Assembly: GCA_000320545.1 (NCBI GenBank)
Contig: ADNK01001491.1
Span: 1-40,124 of the forward strand
Direction of reading: 5' to 3'
Origin: Bigelowiella natans CCMP2755
Taxonomy: Eukaryota; Cercozoa; Chlorarachniophyceae
Length of the DNA stretch: 40,124 nucleotides
Part shown: positions 22,685 through 32,680 of the stretch, piece after piece
How the letters are laid out: each line of letters starts with the position of its first letter
Numbering within the stretch: the stretch's first letter is position 1
The notes under the pieces: model-generated
Database searches by the model: none
Told to the model about the DNA's origin: nothing
What the model saw: only the letters and a program-made list of their open reading frames with translations
Program-made: the position numbers and the translations under genes

Positions 22685-22737
<53 letters not shown>

Positions 22738-22829
22738 GTGTGTGCGTGTGTGTGTATTCGTGTATTTGCTGCGCATTTTACACGTATTGCATGAAACAAG
22801 TATTCGTTAGGACCCACTACTATTTTTTT
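21671..22829. other. Convergent intergenic gap, CTAG-rich, with microsatellite
   Basis: This lies between the 3' ends of the phosphatase (+) and uL11m (-) genes. About nine CTAG words lie between 22130 and 22557, including a CTAGCTAGCTAG run near 22272. A (CA)n-(TA)n-(TG)n compound microsatellite lies at about 22655-22755. No gene is supported. Confidence 0.6.
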
Positions 22830-23055
22830 TTAAGTAACGTTGCGAGTAGCATCCACCTTGATGCCCATTGTTTTGCAATTCGCAGTGATTGTACGGCACA
22901 TCGATTCTAATGTAACATTCGGCCTGTCGTTTTCCTGCAACTTTATCTTTGCAATTTCATATATTTGCTTGACGTGAATAGCACCGACTATTTCGTGTCT
23001 GCAAAAAAATTGGGTGTGGGCGGGAAGGGGGAGGGGTAACTTATGAGATTGATTG

Positions 23056-23104
<49 letters not shown>

Positions 23105-23783
23105 AGGTGGTTGGCAGTGTATAATTGAAAGATGAGAACAGCTTCTGCTTAGTAAAATAATTACTCTAATGTATGCAGTATGAGTCCCACAAACAAACCA
23201 ACATTATGTAGAAGTAAATACACATTTTGTACATCATATGCAGGAACTTGAATATGCGGTGTGCAAACGTGCATGCATCAGTGACATCAATCTATCCCTG
23301 AATCAGTAAAATGGAACTAGTACGACCCCTTACCCTGGTCTATTCGCCCCTTTCTCGACCCCAGCTGCTTCTTTGATATACCAAGAAGTTACAGGGGCCC
23401 GTGTTGTCAAGGAAAAAGTTCCATCCTTAAAAGCACTAAGCTTTACTCTCAGTGGGATCCCTGGGGCGAAGTCAGATGTCTGTGCGTTGAATTTCTTGCA
23501 GAACTGCATCATATTTACTCCGAGCGAACCCAATGCCTAAATGTTTAGAGCACGTTACCGGGAGAACAGCGAGTAATGTAAACCGATATTAAAACATTGA
23601 AAGGTGTCACGTAGGGTCGAGAAGAGAAAGATGTTTTTCTCTTTCAGAGAGAGGTCAACTTTGGAATCCCTGTGTCGATTTGATTTGAAAATTCTGGTTT
23701 GTTACCTGTCCGATTTTCGGCGATGGCGCCGCCTTTCCTGCTGGCACGACCAGTCTAATGCACGCCTTCAAAGGCCCCGACAT
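22830..23783 (-). CDS. MRPL11: Mitochondrial ribosomal protein uL11m
   Basis: This is a large-subunit protein of the GTPase-associated centre of the mitochondrial ribosome, binding rRNA near the L7/L12 stalk. Exons 23783-23706, 23536-23334 and 22998-22830 join in phase to 149 aa, the normal family length. Visible landmarks are RLVVPAGKAAPSPKIGQALG, LGVNMMQFCKKFNAQT, PGIPLRVKLSAFKDGTFSL, then WYIKEAAGVEKGANRPG and the C-terminal rRNA-binding part VGAIHVKQIYEIAKIKL. The start is the ATG at 23783, since an in-frame stop lies just upstream. No obvious mitochondrial presequence precedes the conserved core, so import may use internal signals. The mitochondrial rather than plastid call rests on sequence style and is fairly but not wholly secure. 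The second intron contains a (TA)n tract of about 45 bp. Confidence 0.94.
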
Positions 23784-24131
23784 AATGAATCGGCACTAGC
23801 TGTCGAAACTTTACTTCTTTCTGCAAGGGGGTGGGTCACCGCACTCACAGGTTCGACTGGCTGAGCTCGAATTACGGTTAAGTTCCAGAGACTTACTCAT
23901 ATTTGTGATGTACAATTGGCAATTTTATTAATTTGTCGAATTTTGGCGTGTCTTTCAAAATAAAGTACAGGGTTTCAAACATAATAAAGTTGGTCGTTGT
24001 TACCAAAGAAAGACTGACATTCAAGAACCGCAGTCGAGTTTCTATTTTGGAAAGACGACACTTTTTTTGGCTATGACGCTAGTTGTAATCGCCCGTATAA
24101 AGATATGTGTGTACATTTGGAAAATCGTAGG
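23784..24131. promoter_or_regulatory. Upstream region of uL11m
   Basis: No exon is demonstrated. AATAAA-type words occur near 23960-23990, and a GTAAGT donor-like site lies on the minus strand near 23893, but no exon could be joined to it in phase. Confidence 0.35.
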
Positions 24132-24224
24132 AGAATTTTCAAGAGAGTCTGCGTTCAAGTAATGTCGGAGGTTCCTGAACAAATCCTCCCGAAGATGGTC
24201 ACCGCGGAATCAATTCATGACCCT
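24132..24224 (+). pseudogene. Possible host ORF interrupted by the retrotransposon
   Basis: The frame starting with ATG at 24162 (MSEVPEQILPKMVTAESIHD) is open up to the retrotransposon. Skipping the element and one copy of the target duplication, the same frame continues beyond it from 29945 with WALRQ and a stop. A possible acceptor at 24131 would add residues before the Met. The idea that a host gene ends here is supported by the CTAG-rich, convergent-type gap that follows on the other side. The peptide is short and no family is recognised, so this is tentative. Confidence 0.3.
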
Positions 24225-24550
24225 TGTTGCGCGTAAGGTGTTCACAGGCCGAGGCGCTACGTGCACAAGTAGGCAGGGGGGGGGAAAGGCACGTTTGCTT
24301 CCTTTTGAAGAGTTGTGTTTATTTTTATTAAAGATTATATTTTTATTAAATCGTGCACTGCGTAATCATTCGCGAAGCTTTCGCGAATGCCGCCGCACGT
24401 GGGGCAGCACACTTCCGGTGTGCTGCCATGAGTCCCGCCGGAACCCACGTGCCTATGCTGTATTAATATCTACGTTATCTATATTCTATATCCGCGACAA
24501 CCCCTTTGTTGTCGCACGTGACTTGTGCCCGCGTAGTGGTACGCGCTACA
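24225..24550 (-). repeat. 3' LTR
   Basis: This is identical to the other LTR. It contains three perfect inverted repeats (24367-24389, 24403-24427 and 24494-24515), three CACGTG hexamers, and AATAAA words on the coding strand that may serve for polyadenylation. Confidence 0.97.
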
Positions 24551-24560
24551 CCTCCCCCAA
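24551..24560 (-). other. Polypurine tract
   Basis: On the coding strand, TTGGGGGAGG lies directly before the 3' LTR, the position of the plus-strand primer in LTR elements. Confidence 0.8.
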
Positions 24561-24601
24561 GTCACGTTGCTCCTTCCTTCCTTCCTTATTCCCTTAGACC
24601 T

Positions 24602-27600
24602 TCATCGCTTTCGGAACTTCACCAACCACCAGGTAATAGATTCCTCTCTAACCTTATCTCCTTTGTCGCTTACCCAGAACTCACCTTCGTCCTTAGGTTC
24701 GTGTCCATACCAGCCCTCTGCATCAAGGTCCCCCAGGACCTTATACCAGTGCTCAAAGGGTAAGTCGGGAACAGCTAGGTAGAGTAGCTGATATTTTCCG
24801 TCCTTTATTTTCATAGCTACCCTCTCCATATTTCGTAATCCAGGGTAGCCTAGATAGACAATCTTCATGCGCCAATCGTCGTTCACCCTGACCTTATTGT
24901 TTCCATATTCCACATCGAACTTAGGTCGGGGTCCTAAACAAGGCATTGCTCGCTCCCACACAGTAGGGTTTACTTTAACATCCTCTAGGAGCTTCTCACC
25001 GATATCATAATTCTTTAGGTGACTGATGTGGCGCAAGGTGACCCTGTTCCCATCATAGATGTAGTACTGCTTCCTCCCCTTCCTCTCGGTAACCTTTGCA
25101 ACGCCACCCCAGAAGGGGTCTTGTTTATTTCTCGATCTCAGATTTACCTTGGCCCTAACATACTGTCCTTCCTTTAGAACTCGGCCATCGTACGGGACCT
25201 TCTCGTCTTCGCTCTCGGTATCGTCGTCGTTGTCGTCGCCTTCTTCCCTCTCCTTATCCTTGATACCTCCCCCAGACGTGAAGGTGTCGTTTACTAACCC
25301 TTGTATCTTGTCTGGTGTGGTGCTATTTATCCTGCTTAGGTTGGCCAAGGTGCGGTGGAGTCGCTCTACCTTGGAGTTGGACTGGGCATAGTATACAGGT
25401 GAGGCATCAATATTAGGGTGTGGTAGCTGTAGAAGAGAGGTCTCATTATCCACATGTAACTTCTTTGGTATCTTGTTTATGCTAACTTCATCAGGGATAG
25501 CCTGGAGCTCAGACTCCCAGGTACGGTAGCAGTTAGTAAGCCTCTGCTTATATAAGCCTTTGTTCTTCTTAGCAACGTTGACCTTGATAATCTTTTTAAC
25601 CCAGCACTTTCCAGTGGCCACATCAACGAAGGTAAGGTAGTGATAGCCATCGTACTTATAAACATCAATTTGCACGATATCTAAGAAGTTCCTTGCTTTG
25701 ATTTTCTTAGATGCACGGCTCTTGCTGGACTCCTTGGTGGCGACGCCTGCCGCCTTCAAGCTGGAGCACCTGCAGCCACGCAGGTATGTCCTTATCTCTT
25801 TTAGCTTGTAGGGCCAGTAGTAATGGTAGAGTAGAGCAGTGATATGGTTTTCTCCTACGTGTGCAGGTCCATGGGCGGTAAAGAGAAGGGCTCCCCTGGT
25901 CCGCCGTGGCACGTAGGTACGCCTAACATTATTAGTGTATACATATATCCTATCACTAAGTACCTCATGCTTGTGTTTGTATTTATCCAGGTGTTCTTGA
26001 AGGTGCTGGAGCTCCTCTGGCTCAGGCAGGAAGTCGCCGTCCTCGAAGGTAATCGCGTTAACCATAGGGGTGACCTGGGTAGGGACTTTCTTTTCGAACA
26101 GCCTGCTGAAATAGTCAGCAAGCTGCTTGTCTCCTGGTGCGTAGACCACTGTCCTCTTGTCCCTAAACTCTTCCGTGTCCGCCCTCATAGCTGCATACTC
26201 ATCGTTAGGCGCTTCGAGCTTGCGGTCGATGCCTAGGAGGGGCTTGTGGTCAGTCATTAAGGTGAAGCTGGGCACCGACAGCAGGTAGTGTCTTAGTTTC
26301 CTCTGCGCCTCAGTCATGGCTTTATACTCTCCTTTTGTAGGGCTGTACTTGGCCTCAGCTGCTGTGCAGGCCCTGCCCCACACCCGTATGATCTGCTGGT
26401 CTTGGGTAAGTACAGCAGCCATACCTAGCTTAGACCAGTCTGTCCATAGGGTAGCTGGTCTAGTAGTGTCTAGCTTAGCATTCAATAGGGTGTTGCTGCA
26501 TAACTTTATTAGGTTATCGAAGTGGGCATCAAGGCCAGCCTTGGCCCACACCTTAGCGAAGCTGAGGCCTACAGAGTTCTCCTTCCGGTAAGCAGTAGTA
26601 AAAGCAGCTGCAGTCCTAGCGTAGGTAGGGGAGAACCTACGTAGTATCCAAGCTGCAGTCTGCAAGAATGACTTTAACTCCTTTGCATTCTTAGGTTTAG
26701 GGGCTTGCTGTAGTGCTGCTACTTTCTCGGGGTTTGGGGTGATGCGGCCTTGCTCCAGGTAATATCCACACCACTTGATTCTTGTAGCTAGGAATGTACA
26801 CTTCTGCAGTCTAATAGTAAAACCGAAGTGTGCAAACCTAATAAATATATTTTCCAGGAGGAAGATCTGAGCGACGACTGTGTTGGTACATATTATGTCA
26901 TCATCCACATACACAAACACAAACACCCACAACACAGACGCCATCCCATCATGTGTGTATGCCCTGTAGTTCTGACTACTGAACGCATCCCCTGATATGC
27001 TTAGGCCGTAAGGGAATACGACGAAGTGCCACTTCCTGTGCCTGCTGGAGAACGCGGTAATGGGGCGGGAGGTTTTGTGGATGGGTGTCTGCATGTATGA
27101 TTCATTTTTATCTAGGGAAGAGTAGTATTTGTATCCTATGACGTGTTCAATAACGTCATCTATCCTTGGTGTAGGTGTCTGGATCCTCTTTATTACTCGG
27201 TTGTGGCGGATGAAGTTGTGCGCCAGGCGGAAGAAAGGGTAAGTAGGTTTCTTAGCTAGCACATGTCTCACGTTCCATGGTGAGTTGCTTGGCTCTATCT
27301 TCCCTTCCTTTGCCCATTCATTGATCTGCCACTCTATCTTTTCCCAGTCCGCTTCCGGTCGCCTATGTTCTGGGTCATTGATGATGCACTCTTCGTATCC
27401 CTTCTTTAGCTCGATCTTTACTGGGGTAAGCTTGCTGGAGGGCTTCGTCGTCGGCTTGGTGATGTCAGAGTACTTCTCGTTTAATATTTTATTAATGTAC
27501 TTTTTGCCTTTGTCGATATCCCAATCATCAGCTGGGGGGGTCTTGTCCAGTAGCTCCGTTATCTGTCGGATGGTCTTGCCGGGGTTCTTCTTCCGTAGCT

Positions 27601-29575
27601 CGGTAGGTGTAGGTAGCTTGTTGTCCGCTAGGTCCATAAACTCTAACGCATTAACGCTTGACTCAGAGGTCCACTCGTCAAGCCGTATCATGTTCTGGCT
27701 GATGGTCCTGCCTGACTTCTTTGGCAACTTAGCAAAGTATATCTTGTGATTGTAGAATGATATGATCCCCCCTAATTTTTCTAGGGCATCCTGTCCGAGG
27801 AGTAGTTCCATGGATAAAGTCATGGCTACTCGGGTCTTGATTTGGGTCTCCGCGTCGCTGCCAGGTATCTGTAGCTTTAGCATTAGCTCACCGACGGTCT
27901 TCATGGAAGAGCTTCCGTCTGCTTGAGCATATTTACGTTCTTTCTTAGTCACTTGATCCAATAGTCCTAACCTTCTTACTGTGCTTAGGCTTATGAAGGA
28001 CTTCGGCATGCTGCCACTATCCCAAAGGGCAGGTAGTTTCTTGTAGTCTCCGTAGCTGTCTTTAACTTTAACCTTGGTCATAGCAACTTTGATAGTCCTG
28101 TTAGCGTCTTCGTCATTAATGTTGCATACTCCTAAGTTCTTTATGTCGTCTAGGGTCATGGGCTTGTCTTGGTCCTGCGTTGCTGGTACTGCTGTCTTCG
28201 TCGGCGCCTGCTTAAGGTGATCTAATATTCCGTTTATCTGCTGCTGTATAGCATTGATACTGTTCTGCTTTTTGTTCTTATATTTATTGTTCTTCCCGTT
28301 GTTGCTGCCTTGCCATTTGCTGTTGTTATATCCTTGTCCTCTGCCTTTCTTTCTCTTTAACTTCTCGTAGTGTTCGTTGAGCTGCCTGATCGTCATCCTG
28401 GGTCGTCCTTCTTTCCTGTCTCTGCAGTCTTTAGCGGTGTGTTTCCCTTTACGTGAGCAGTATCCGCAACGTCGGTTACCTTCCCTGTCCTTGTACCAGT
28501 CTCGCTGCGGCTTAATAGCGTTAATGTTTCCTATGCCAGGTACCTTAGGGCTGGTAAACTTGCGGTCCTGCTCCTGCTCGCGTAGGGATATAGCCTGCAC
28601 TGCTGCCTCCATCGTGGTGTAGCCTTTCTCCGTAACGTAAGTGGATTCCTTTATCTTTAACTTGAACTCTTCAAACCTTGCCTGATCATCACCTGTGTTG
28701 TAATTAAAATCATGTAGTTCGTCGATCATATCCTGGAAGCGCGTGGCAAAGTCTCTAACAGGTTCTCTCTCATGCTGCATCATTGCTCTGTATTTTCTAA
28801 TAGCCTGGGGTAGGGAGTTAGCATCCTGTTCATTTACAAAAGCCTTCATTATCGCCTCAACGTCTCGTAGCCCACTAACTGTAGTGTGTATTTTCTCTAG
28901 CTGCCTGATCCGGGTCCTGCCTGTCTCGTAAAGGTCCATGGCTTGCTTTATTATAGCTAGCCATTTGAGCTTGTCGTTTTCGGTGGGGTTAGGGGTAAAG
29001 TCGCAGAGTATACTCCTAGCGTTCTTCCACCACCTCCTTGCCTCACCTCTTTTCCCGTTGTATTTCGTTATCATAACCGGTGCTGTTTTAACAGACATGA
29101 ACTGGGTGTTCCGCTGTACCGGCTGCTGCTGCTTGACGGTGCTCTGGGTCGTCCCCCGCGAGGCGCCCAGACCCCCGTCGTTCCTAAACAAAGCTGCCCA
29201 CTCTGGAGGTAAGTCTGCTTCGTAATCCATGATGTCCTGCATGATAGCTGCCCAAACATCATGTGTCTGATACTTGTATTCTATCGATACTTTCAGTTTG
29301 GCGTAGTTGCTCGCCCTGGGTCGCAAGGCTCGTAATGCCATTACGACCTTCTTGCTTTCGGCGGCCACGTCCTCGTCGTCCGCCTCGTAGAAGTTCTCCA
29401 GTGCCTCTGCTGCTGCATCTGCTTTCTTAATCCCGGGTGCTGGTCCCGGCGGTGCCTGTGGAGGTGTTCCTCCTCCTTCCTTAGCGTCCGTATCGCCCTT
29501 CCTTTCCTGTTTCTGCTCGTGCCCTTGCACGGCCTGCGAGCCAAAGTCCTGCTGTTCTTCTAGCTGCTGTGACAT
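24602..29575 (-). CDS. Gag-Pol polyprotein of the Ty3/gypsy element
   Basis: This is a single uninterrupted ORF of 1657 aa, so gag and pol are fused without frameshift or stop. The gag part (to about residue 400) ends in a zinc knuckle CGYCSRKGKHTAKDC near 369. A protease motif LWDSGS lies near 519. Reverse transcriptase spans about 720-960, with SSLDKNESY, FVVFPYGLS and the catalytic YVDDD near 889. RNase H is near 1045-1160 (TLWTDWSKLGMAAVLTQ, FTLMTDHKPLLG). Integrase begins with an HHCC region near 1235-1270, followed by Asp residues near 1302 (VQIDVY) and 1376 (HVDNE) and the Glu near 1405 (SKVERLHRTL). A GPY/F-like segment and an additional ~150-residue tail follow. The second Asp and the Glu of integrase are separated by only 27 residues. 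The start is the ATG at 29575, about 40 nt inside the 5' LTR edge. Confidence 0.96.
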   Translation of the reverse strand: MSQQLEEQQDFGSQAVQGHEQKQERKGDTDAKEGGGTPPQAPPGPAPGIKKADAAAEALENFYEADDEDVAAESKKVVMALRALRPRASNYAKLKVSIEYKYQTHDVWAAIMQDIMDYEADLPPEWAALFRNDGGLGASRGTTQSTVKQQQPVQRNTQFMSVKTAPVMITKYNGKRGEARRWWKNARSILCDFTPNPTENDKLKWLAIIKQAMDLYETGRTRIRQLEKIHTTVSGLRDVEAIMKAFVNEQDANSLPQAIRKYRAMMQHEREPVRDFATRFQDMIDELHDFNYNTGDDQARFEEFKLKIKESTYVTEKGYTTMEAAVQAISLREQEQDRKFTSPKVPGIGNINAIKPQRDWYKDREGNRRCGYCSRKGKHTAKDCRDRKEGRPRMTIRQLNEHYEKLKRKKGRGQGYNNSKWQGSNNGKNNKYKNKKQNSINAIQQQINGILDHLKQAPTKTAVPATQDQDKPMTLDDIKNLGVCNINDEDANRTIKVAMTKVKVKDSYGDYKKLPALWDSGSMPKSFISLSTVRRLGLLDQVTKKERKYAQADGSSSMKTVGELMLKLQIPGSDAETQIKTRVAMTLSMELLLGQDALEKLGGIISFYNHKIYFAKLPKKSGRTISQNMIRLDEWTSESSVNALEFMDLADNKLPTPTELRKKNPGKTIRQITELLDKTPPADDWDIDKGKKYINKILNEKYSDITKPTTKPSSKLTPVKIELKKGYEECIINDPEHRRPEADWEKIEWQINEWAKEGKIEPSNSPWNVRHVLAKKPTYPFFRLAHNFIRHNRVIKRIQTPTPRIDDVIEHVIGYKYYSSLDKNESYMQTPIHKTSRPITAFSSRHRKWHFVVFPYGLSISGDAFSSQNYRAYTHDGMASVLWVFVFVYVDDDIICTNTVVAQIFLLENIFIRFAHFGFTIRLQKCTFLATRIKWCGYYLEQGRITPNPEKVAALQQAPKPKNAKELKSFLQTAAWILRRFSPTYARTAAAFTTAYRKENSVGLSFAKVWAKAGLDAHFDNLIKLCSNTLLNAKLDTTRPATLWTDWSKLGMAAVLTQDQQIIRVWGRACTAAEAKYSPTKGEYKAMTEAQRKLRHYLLSVPSFTLMTDHKPLLGIDRKLEAPNDEYAAMRADTEEFRDKRTVVYAPGDKQLADYFSRLFEKKVPTQVTPMVNAITFEDGDFLPEPEELQHLQEHLDKYKHKHEVLSDRIYVYTNNVRRTYVPRRTRGALLFTAHGPAHVGENHITALLYHYYWPYKLKEIRTYLRGCRCSSLKAAGVATKESSKSRASKKIKARNFLDIVQIDVYKYDGYHYLTFVDVATGKCWVKKIIKVNVAKKNKGLYKQRLTNCYRTWESELQAIPDEVSINKIPKKLHVDNETSLLQLPHPNIDASPVYYAQSNSKVERLHRTLANLSRINSTTPDKIQGLVNDTFTSGGGIKDKEREEGDDNDDDTESEDEKVPYDGRVLKEGQYVRAKVNLRSRNKQDPFWGGVAKVTERKGRKQYYIYDGNRVTLRHISHLKNYDIGEKLLEDVKVNPTVWERAMPCLGPRPKFDVEYGNNKVRVNDDWRMKIVYLGYPGLRNMERVAMKIKDGKYQLLYLAVPDLPFEHWYKVLGDLDAEGWYGHEPKDEGEFWVSDKGDKVREESITWWLVKFRKR

Positions 29576-29592
29576 TGTTAGTCAAATCGTTT

Positions 29593-29609
29593 CCCGTGTG
29601 TGGAAGCCA
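29593..29609 (-). other. Candidate primer-binding site
   Basis: On the coding strand, TGGCTTCCACACACGGG begins five bases after the 5' LTR. It opens with the TGG that pairs with a tRNA CCA end. The priming tRNA was not identified. Confidence 0.55.
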
Positions 29610-29614
29610 AAGGT

Positions 29615-29940
29615 TGTTGCGCGTAAGGTGTTCACAGGCCGAGGCGCTACGTGCACAAGTAGGCAGGGGGGGGGAAAGGCACGTTTGCTTCCTTTTGAAG
29701 AGTTGTGTTTATTTTTATTAAAGATTATATTTTTATTAAATCGTGCACTGCGTAATCATTCGCGAAGCTTTCGCGAATGCCGCCGCACGTGGGGCAGCAC
29801 ACTTCCGGTGTGCTGCCATGAGTCCCGCCGGAACCCACGTGCCTATGCTGTATTAATATCTACGTTATCTATATTCTATATCCGCGACAACCCCTTTGTT
29901 GTCGCACGTGACTTGTGCCCGCGTAGTGGTACGCGCTACA
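29615..29940 (-). repeat. 5' LTR
   Basis: This is identical to 24225-24550. In element orientation it lies upstream of the polyprotein and should drive its transcription. Confidence 0.97.
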
Positions 29941-29944
29941 CCCT

Positions 29945-30679
29945 TGGGCCCTTAGGCAGTGACTGTTAGCAGCAGTGGTGACAGTCTAGCAGTGTGGTAG
30001 CAGTGGCAGCGATGACTGCACATCCACCTACCGGTGTTTGAGCTGAACTGACGAAAGGCTAATCACTCTCGGCTTGCTAGCTTGGGATTGAACCTCTGAG
30101 AGATCAATCACACGATCACACTTGTTGTTCCAGTGCCATGTTGGAATCCCAATTACCAGACTGAGACACCCAATCATTGCATGCGTGTGCTTATCCAACC
30201 TCAATGTGATGCAAAAAAGAACAAGAAAGCACACAACAAGTCAGACTTGCGTCTTCCTGCGACATGGCACATCATTCACGTGCGTTTGTGGCTCACGTTG
30301 AACTCGCTAACTCGTCTAGACGTCTAGACGTCTAGATCTAGAGAATGAGATGTGTGGACGTGTGGACCACATGATACAAGAATGGAGATGATTTATTTGC
30401 TCCTGCGCTACAATGATGTTGCATGCTGCTTTTGTCAACTCCATTCTGCCAGTCTAGCATTCTGTGAACGTGCATCAAAAATTCAAAATTGCTTTCAAGT
30501 TCAACACACAGACACCAAATGTGTGCAAATGTGTCACACAATGTGCTCACTGCCCTGGCATTTCGAGATTATTCTTGCGTCGATCAAATCTAGAAGTGAA
30601 CAAGTGATTTCCCCACATGCACGCATGCTCTGTCATTGCATCATGCTGGCATCATGCCATGACACTGCGTTGTGATGAG
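29945..30679. other. Convergent-type gap, CTAG-rich
   Basis: This lies downstream of the RRM gene (-) and adjoins the retrotransposon. There are about eight CTAG words, including a self-complementary TCTAGACG triplet at 30315-30340. No gene is supported. Confidence 0.55.
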
Positions 30680-32303
30680 TTAACGTGGTAGCAGATTAAC
30701 ATCAGTGGGCTTCCTGTTATTGTGTCTAGCAATGCTGACTTTAATGCGTCTACCTGCAACTCTGAACCCATTCATGCATTGAACCGCAAATTCAGCTGCC
30801 TGCAACATAGGAGAGTACGCTTTAGGTGTCAAAACGAAATGTGCACATTCGCTTCAGACAGATTAGATTGGTGTAGTTTTAGATCATAAAAATACAACAA
30901 TGATAGCCTTTTACTAGATCAAGAGCCACAAAAAATGTAATCAATAATTTATGAGTGTTCCAGTTCCAAAAATGGTTAATTTGATGGCAAATTTGATTGC
31001 TATGAAAATACGTGCTTGATTTCTCAAGGTCGAATGAATTGTTGATTGATTTCCCCAGATAAATGTATCCGAAAAATTCAATTAATGCGACAATCAAAAT
31101 GCTAACTCTATGCAATAGCATTTGGCAAATTAAATTCCATAATTGTAAACCATTTGAAATTCCCATCCTCAGGCGTTTGGAAATCATATTAATTGATTAA
31201 ATATGAATCAAACCTTTTCAGAATCGAATTGTACAAAACCATAGCACTTGCTCAGTCCAGTCAGCAGGTCGGTAACTATACGGACATTTTCCACGTTTCC
31301 ACATGTTCGAAAGAGGAGAAAAAGATCCTAAATGAAATATCATTAGTCTCACTAAATCAACAAACATACACGACTTAACCCTTACTGGATTTCGAAAAAT
31401 TTGAGGCAGATTACAAACAAAGATGCTGCATCCAGTTCCTGTGATTTAATTAGGTCAGCTAATGAATTCAATGTCAAAGTCACAAATTCTACTCTCACCT
31501 TGCCTCGCTGGTGGACAATGCTGAGATTTATTCCGAATTCCCAAAATTGGTGGTTGTGGATCTAGAGGTATTTTGTGGTAGGGTGGTCTAGGAACCATGT
31601 GGGGAAACAAGTACTGGTTATTCCGATGCATTATGTGGCCATTGCTAGGCTTTGGTTGCTCTATGTGTGAGTCTTGGATGCGAAGATGCAGTCCTGGAGG
31701 ATGAGACGGGTTTGTAGCGATAGTAGCGATCTTCCTATGACGCACCAATTGTGCTACTGTTAGGGACTCATTAATCTTCTGTGGAACACTAGCTCTACGT
31801 TTCTTGTTGAGTTGTGGTAATTGAGAAGGTAATTGAGAAGGTATAATGTGGTCCTCCAAGGCGAGTGCCTTTCGCTTTCCTCTTTCAAATTTTGTCGCTT
31901 CTTTTGCAATTGGAGATGATGCACTCTTAGATTGGGCTAGTGATATTTTTGGTGGCAAATTTACTTTCTTATCAGTATCGATACTACCCCCAGGCCCACT
32001 ATCACCAATAGTATTGAAAGCTGTTGGTGAGTAAATTTCCTTCACGATGCCCATCCGACTATTAGTCTTAATTTCAACGTTTTTGTGATGATCAGGTTTT
32101 TCCATAACTTTTATAAGCATAGAGGCATCCGGATAATACCCATCGCTCTTACGCTGACTTTCGACAGATGCTTTCAATACTAATAAATTTTCAACGTCGT
32201 TAAATTTATTTTTTATTTTGTCCCTACTTGTCTCTGTACATTCTTCATTTACTATAGAATTTCTTTCCAGAAATGGAAAAAGGCCAAGCCAGTCATCGCA
32301 AAC
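30680..32303 (-). CDS. RNA-binding protein with C-terminal RRM
   Basis: Exons 32303-31499, 31438-31386, 31327-31214 and 30799-30680 join in phase to 363 aa plus any upstream part. The last three exons encode one complete RRM: RNP2 as SIFVCNLP, LFLLFRTCGNVENVRIVTD, RNP1 as KCYGFVQF, and AAEFAVQCMNG with RIKVSIAR closing the fold. The protein stops 12 residues later. The long first exon is probably disordered, with Pro/Gln/Lys-rich sequence and a basic cluster (LNKKRRASVPQ) that could be a nuclear signal. The RRM binds single-stranded RNA; the target and role (splicing, mRNA fate) are unknown. The 5' exon border rests on an acceptor just after a (CA)n tract, so the N terminus is incomplete. It is divergent from the gelsolin gene. 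Confidence 0.87.
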
Positions 32304-32504
32304 CTTTTCGGTATCCAGGATTTGTGTGTGTGTGTGCGTGTGTGTGTGATGGGGAGGGAGTGATTATTTAATGATAGGAGGAGCGAATTTGTTTCCATAA
32401 CATACTGCGTTTATGTTGTTCATTGATACAATTAGTAATTAGTCATGCACTCAGAAATTATCTTTAACAAAACTAATCAGTGGAAAGTCATCAAATCAAC
32501 ACAC

Positions 32505-32680
32505 TTCAGTATCACAAAGAGAGCAAGCATATGAACTCCAGCTATGGAGCCCTTGCAGCTCACACATCTTAGAGAAGGAAACAAATGCAAACACTGGCTG
32601 ACCGCGAGAGATAGCTTCGCCTCCATCTCGACGTCCCGATTGGTACTGAGAACTGACGAATATGAACGGGGGTTTGTGCA
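32505..32680 (-). CDS. Possible upstream exon of the RRM gene
   Basis: An acceptor-like GTCGCAG ends at 32681 and a GTGTGT donor begins at 32504. The enclosed frame (HKPPFIFVSSQYQ ... RGQPVFAFVSFSKMCELQG) ends in phase 0, compatible with the exon that starts at 32303. The RGQPVFAFVSF segment resembles an RNP1 strand, but a complete second RRM is not visible. The plus strand also has an open frame here. Tentative. Confidence 0.35.

Larger units (their letters stand above)
24225..29940 (-). mobile_element. Ty3/gypsy LTR retrotransposon, full length
   Basis: Two 326-bp LTRs, 24225-24550 and 29615-29940, appear identical base for base and bound one long minus-strand ORF. Read on the minus strand, each LTR begins TGTAGCGCG and ends GCGCAACA (TG...CA). 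The insertion duplicates CCCT (or CCCTT) at 24221-24224 and 29941-29944. A primer-binding-site candidate and a polypurine tract lie in the expected places. The domain order protease-RT-RNase H-integrase makes it Ty3/gypsy. Identical LTRs and an intact ORF indicate a very recent insertion. Confidence 0.97.

Noticed and set aside
30879-31187. 102-aa minus-strand frame
   Set aside because: It lies in the last intron of the RRM gene; removing it joins the RRM halves in phase.
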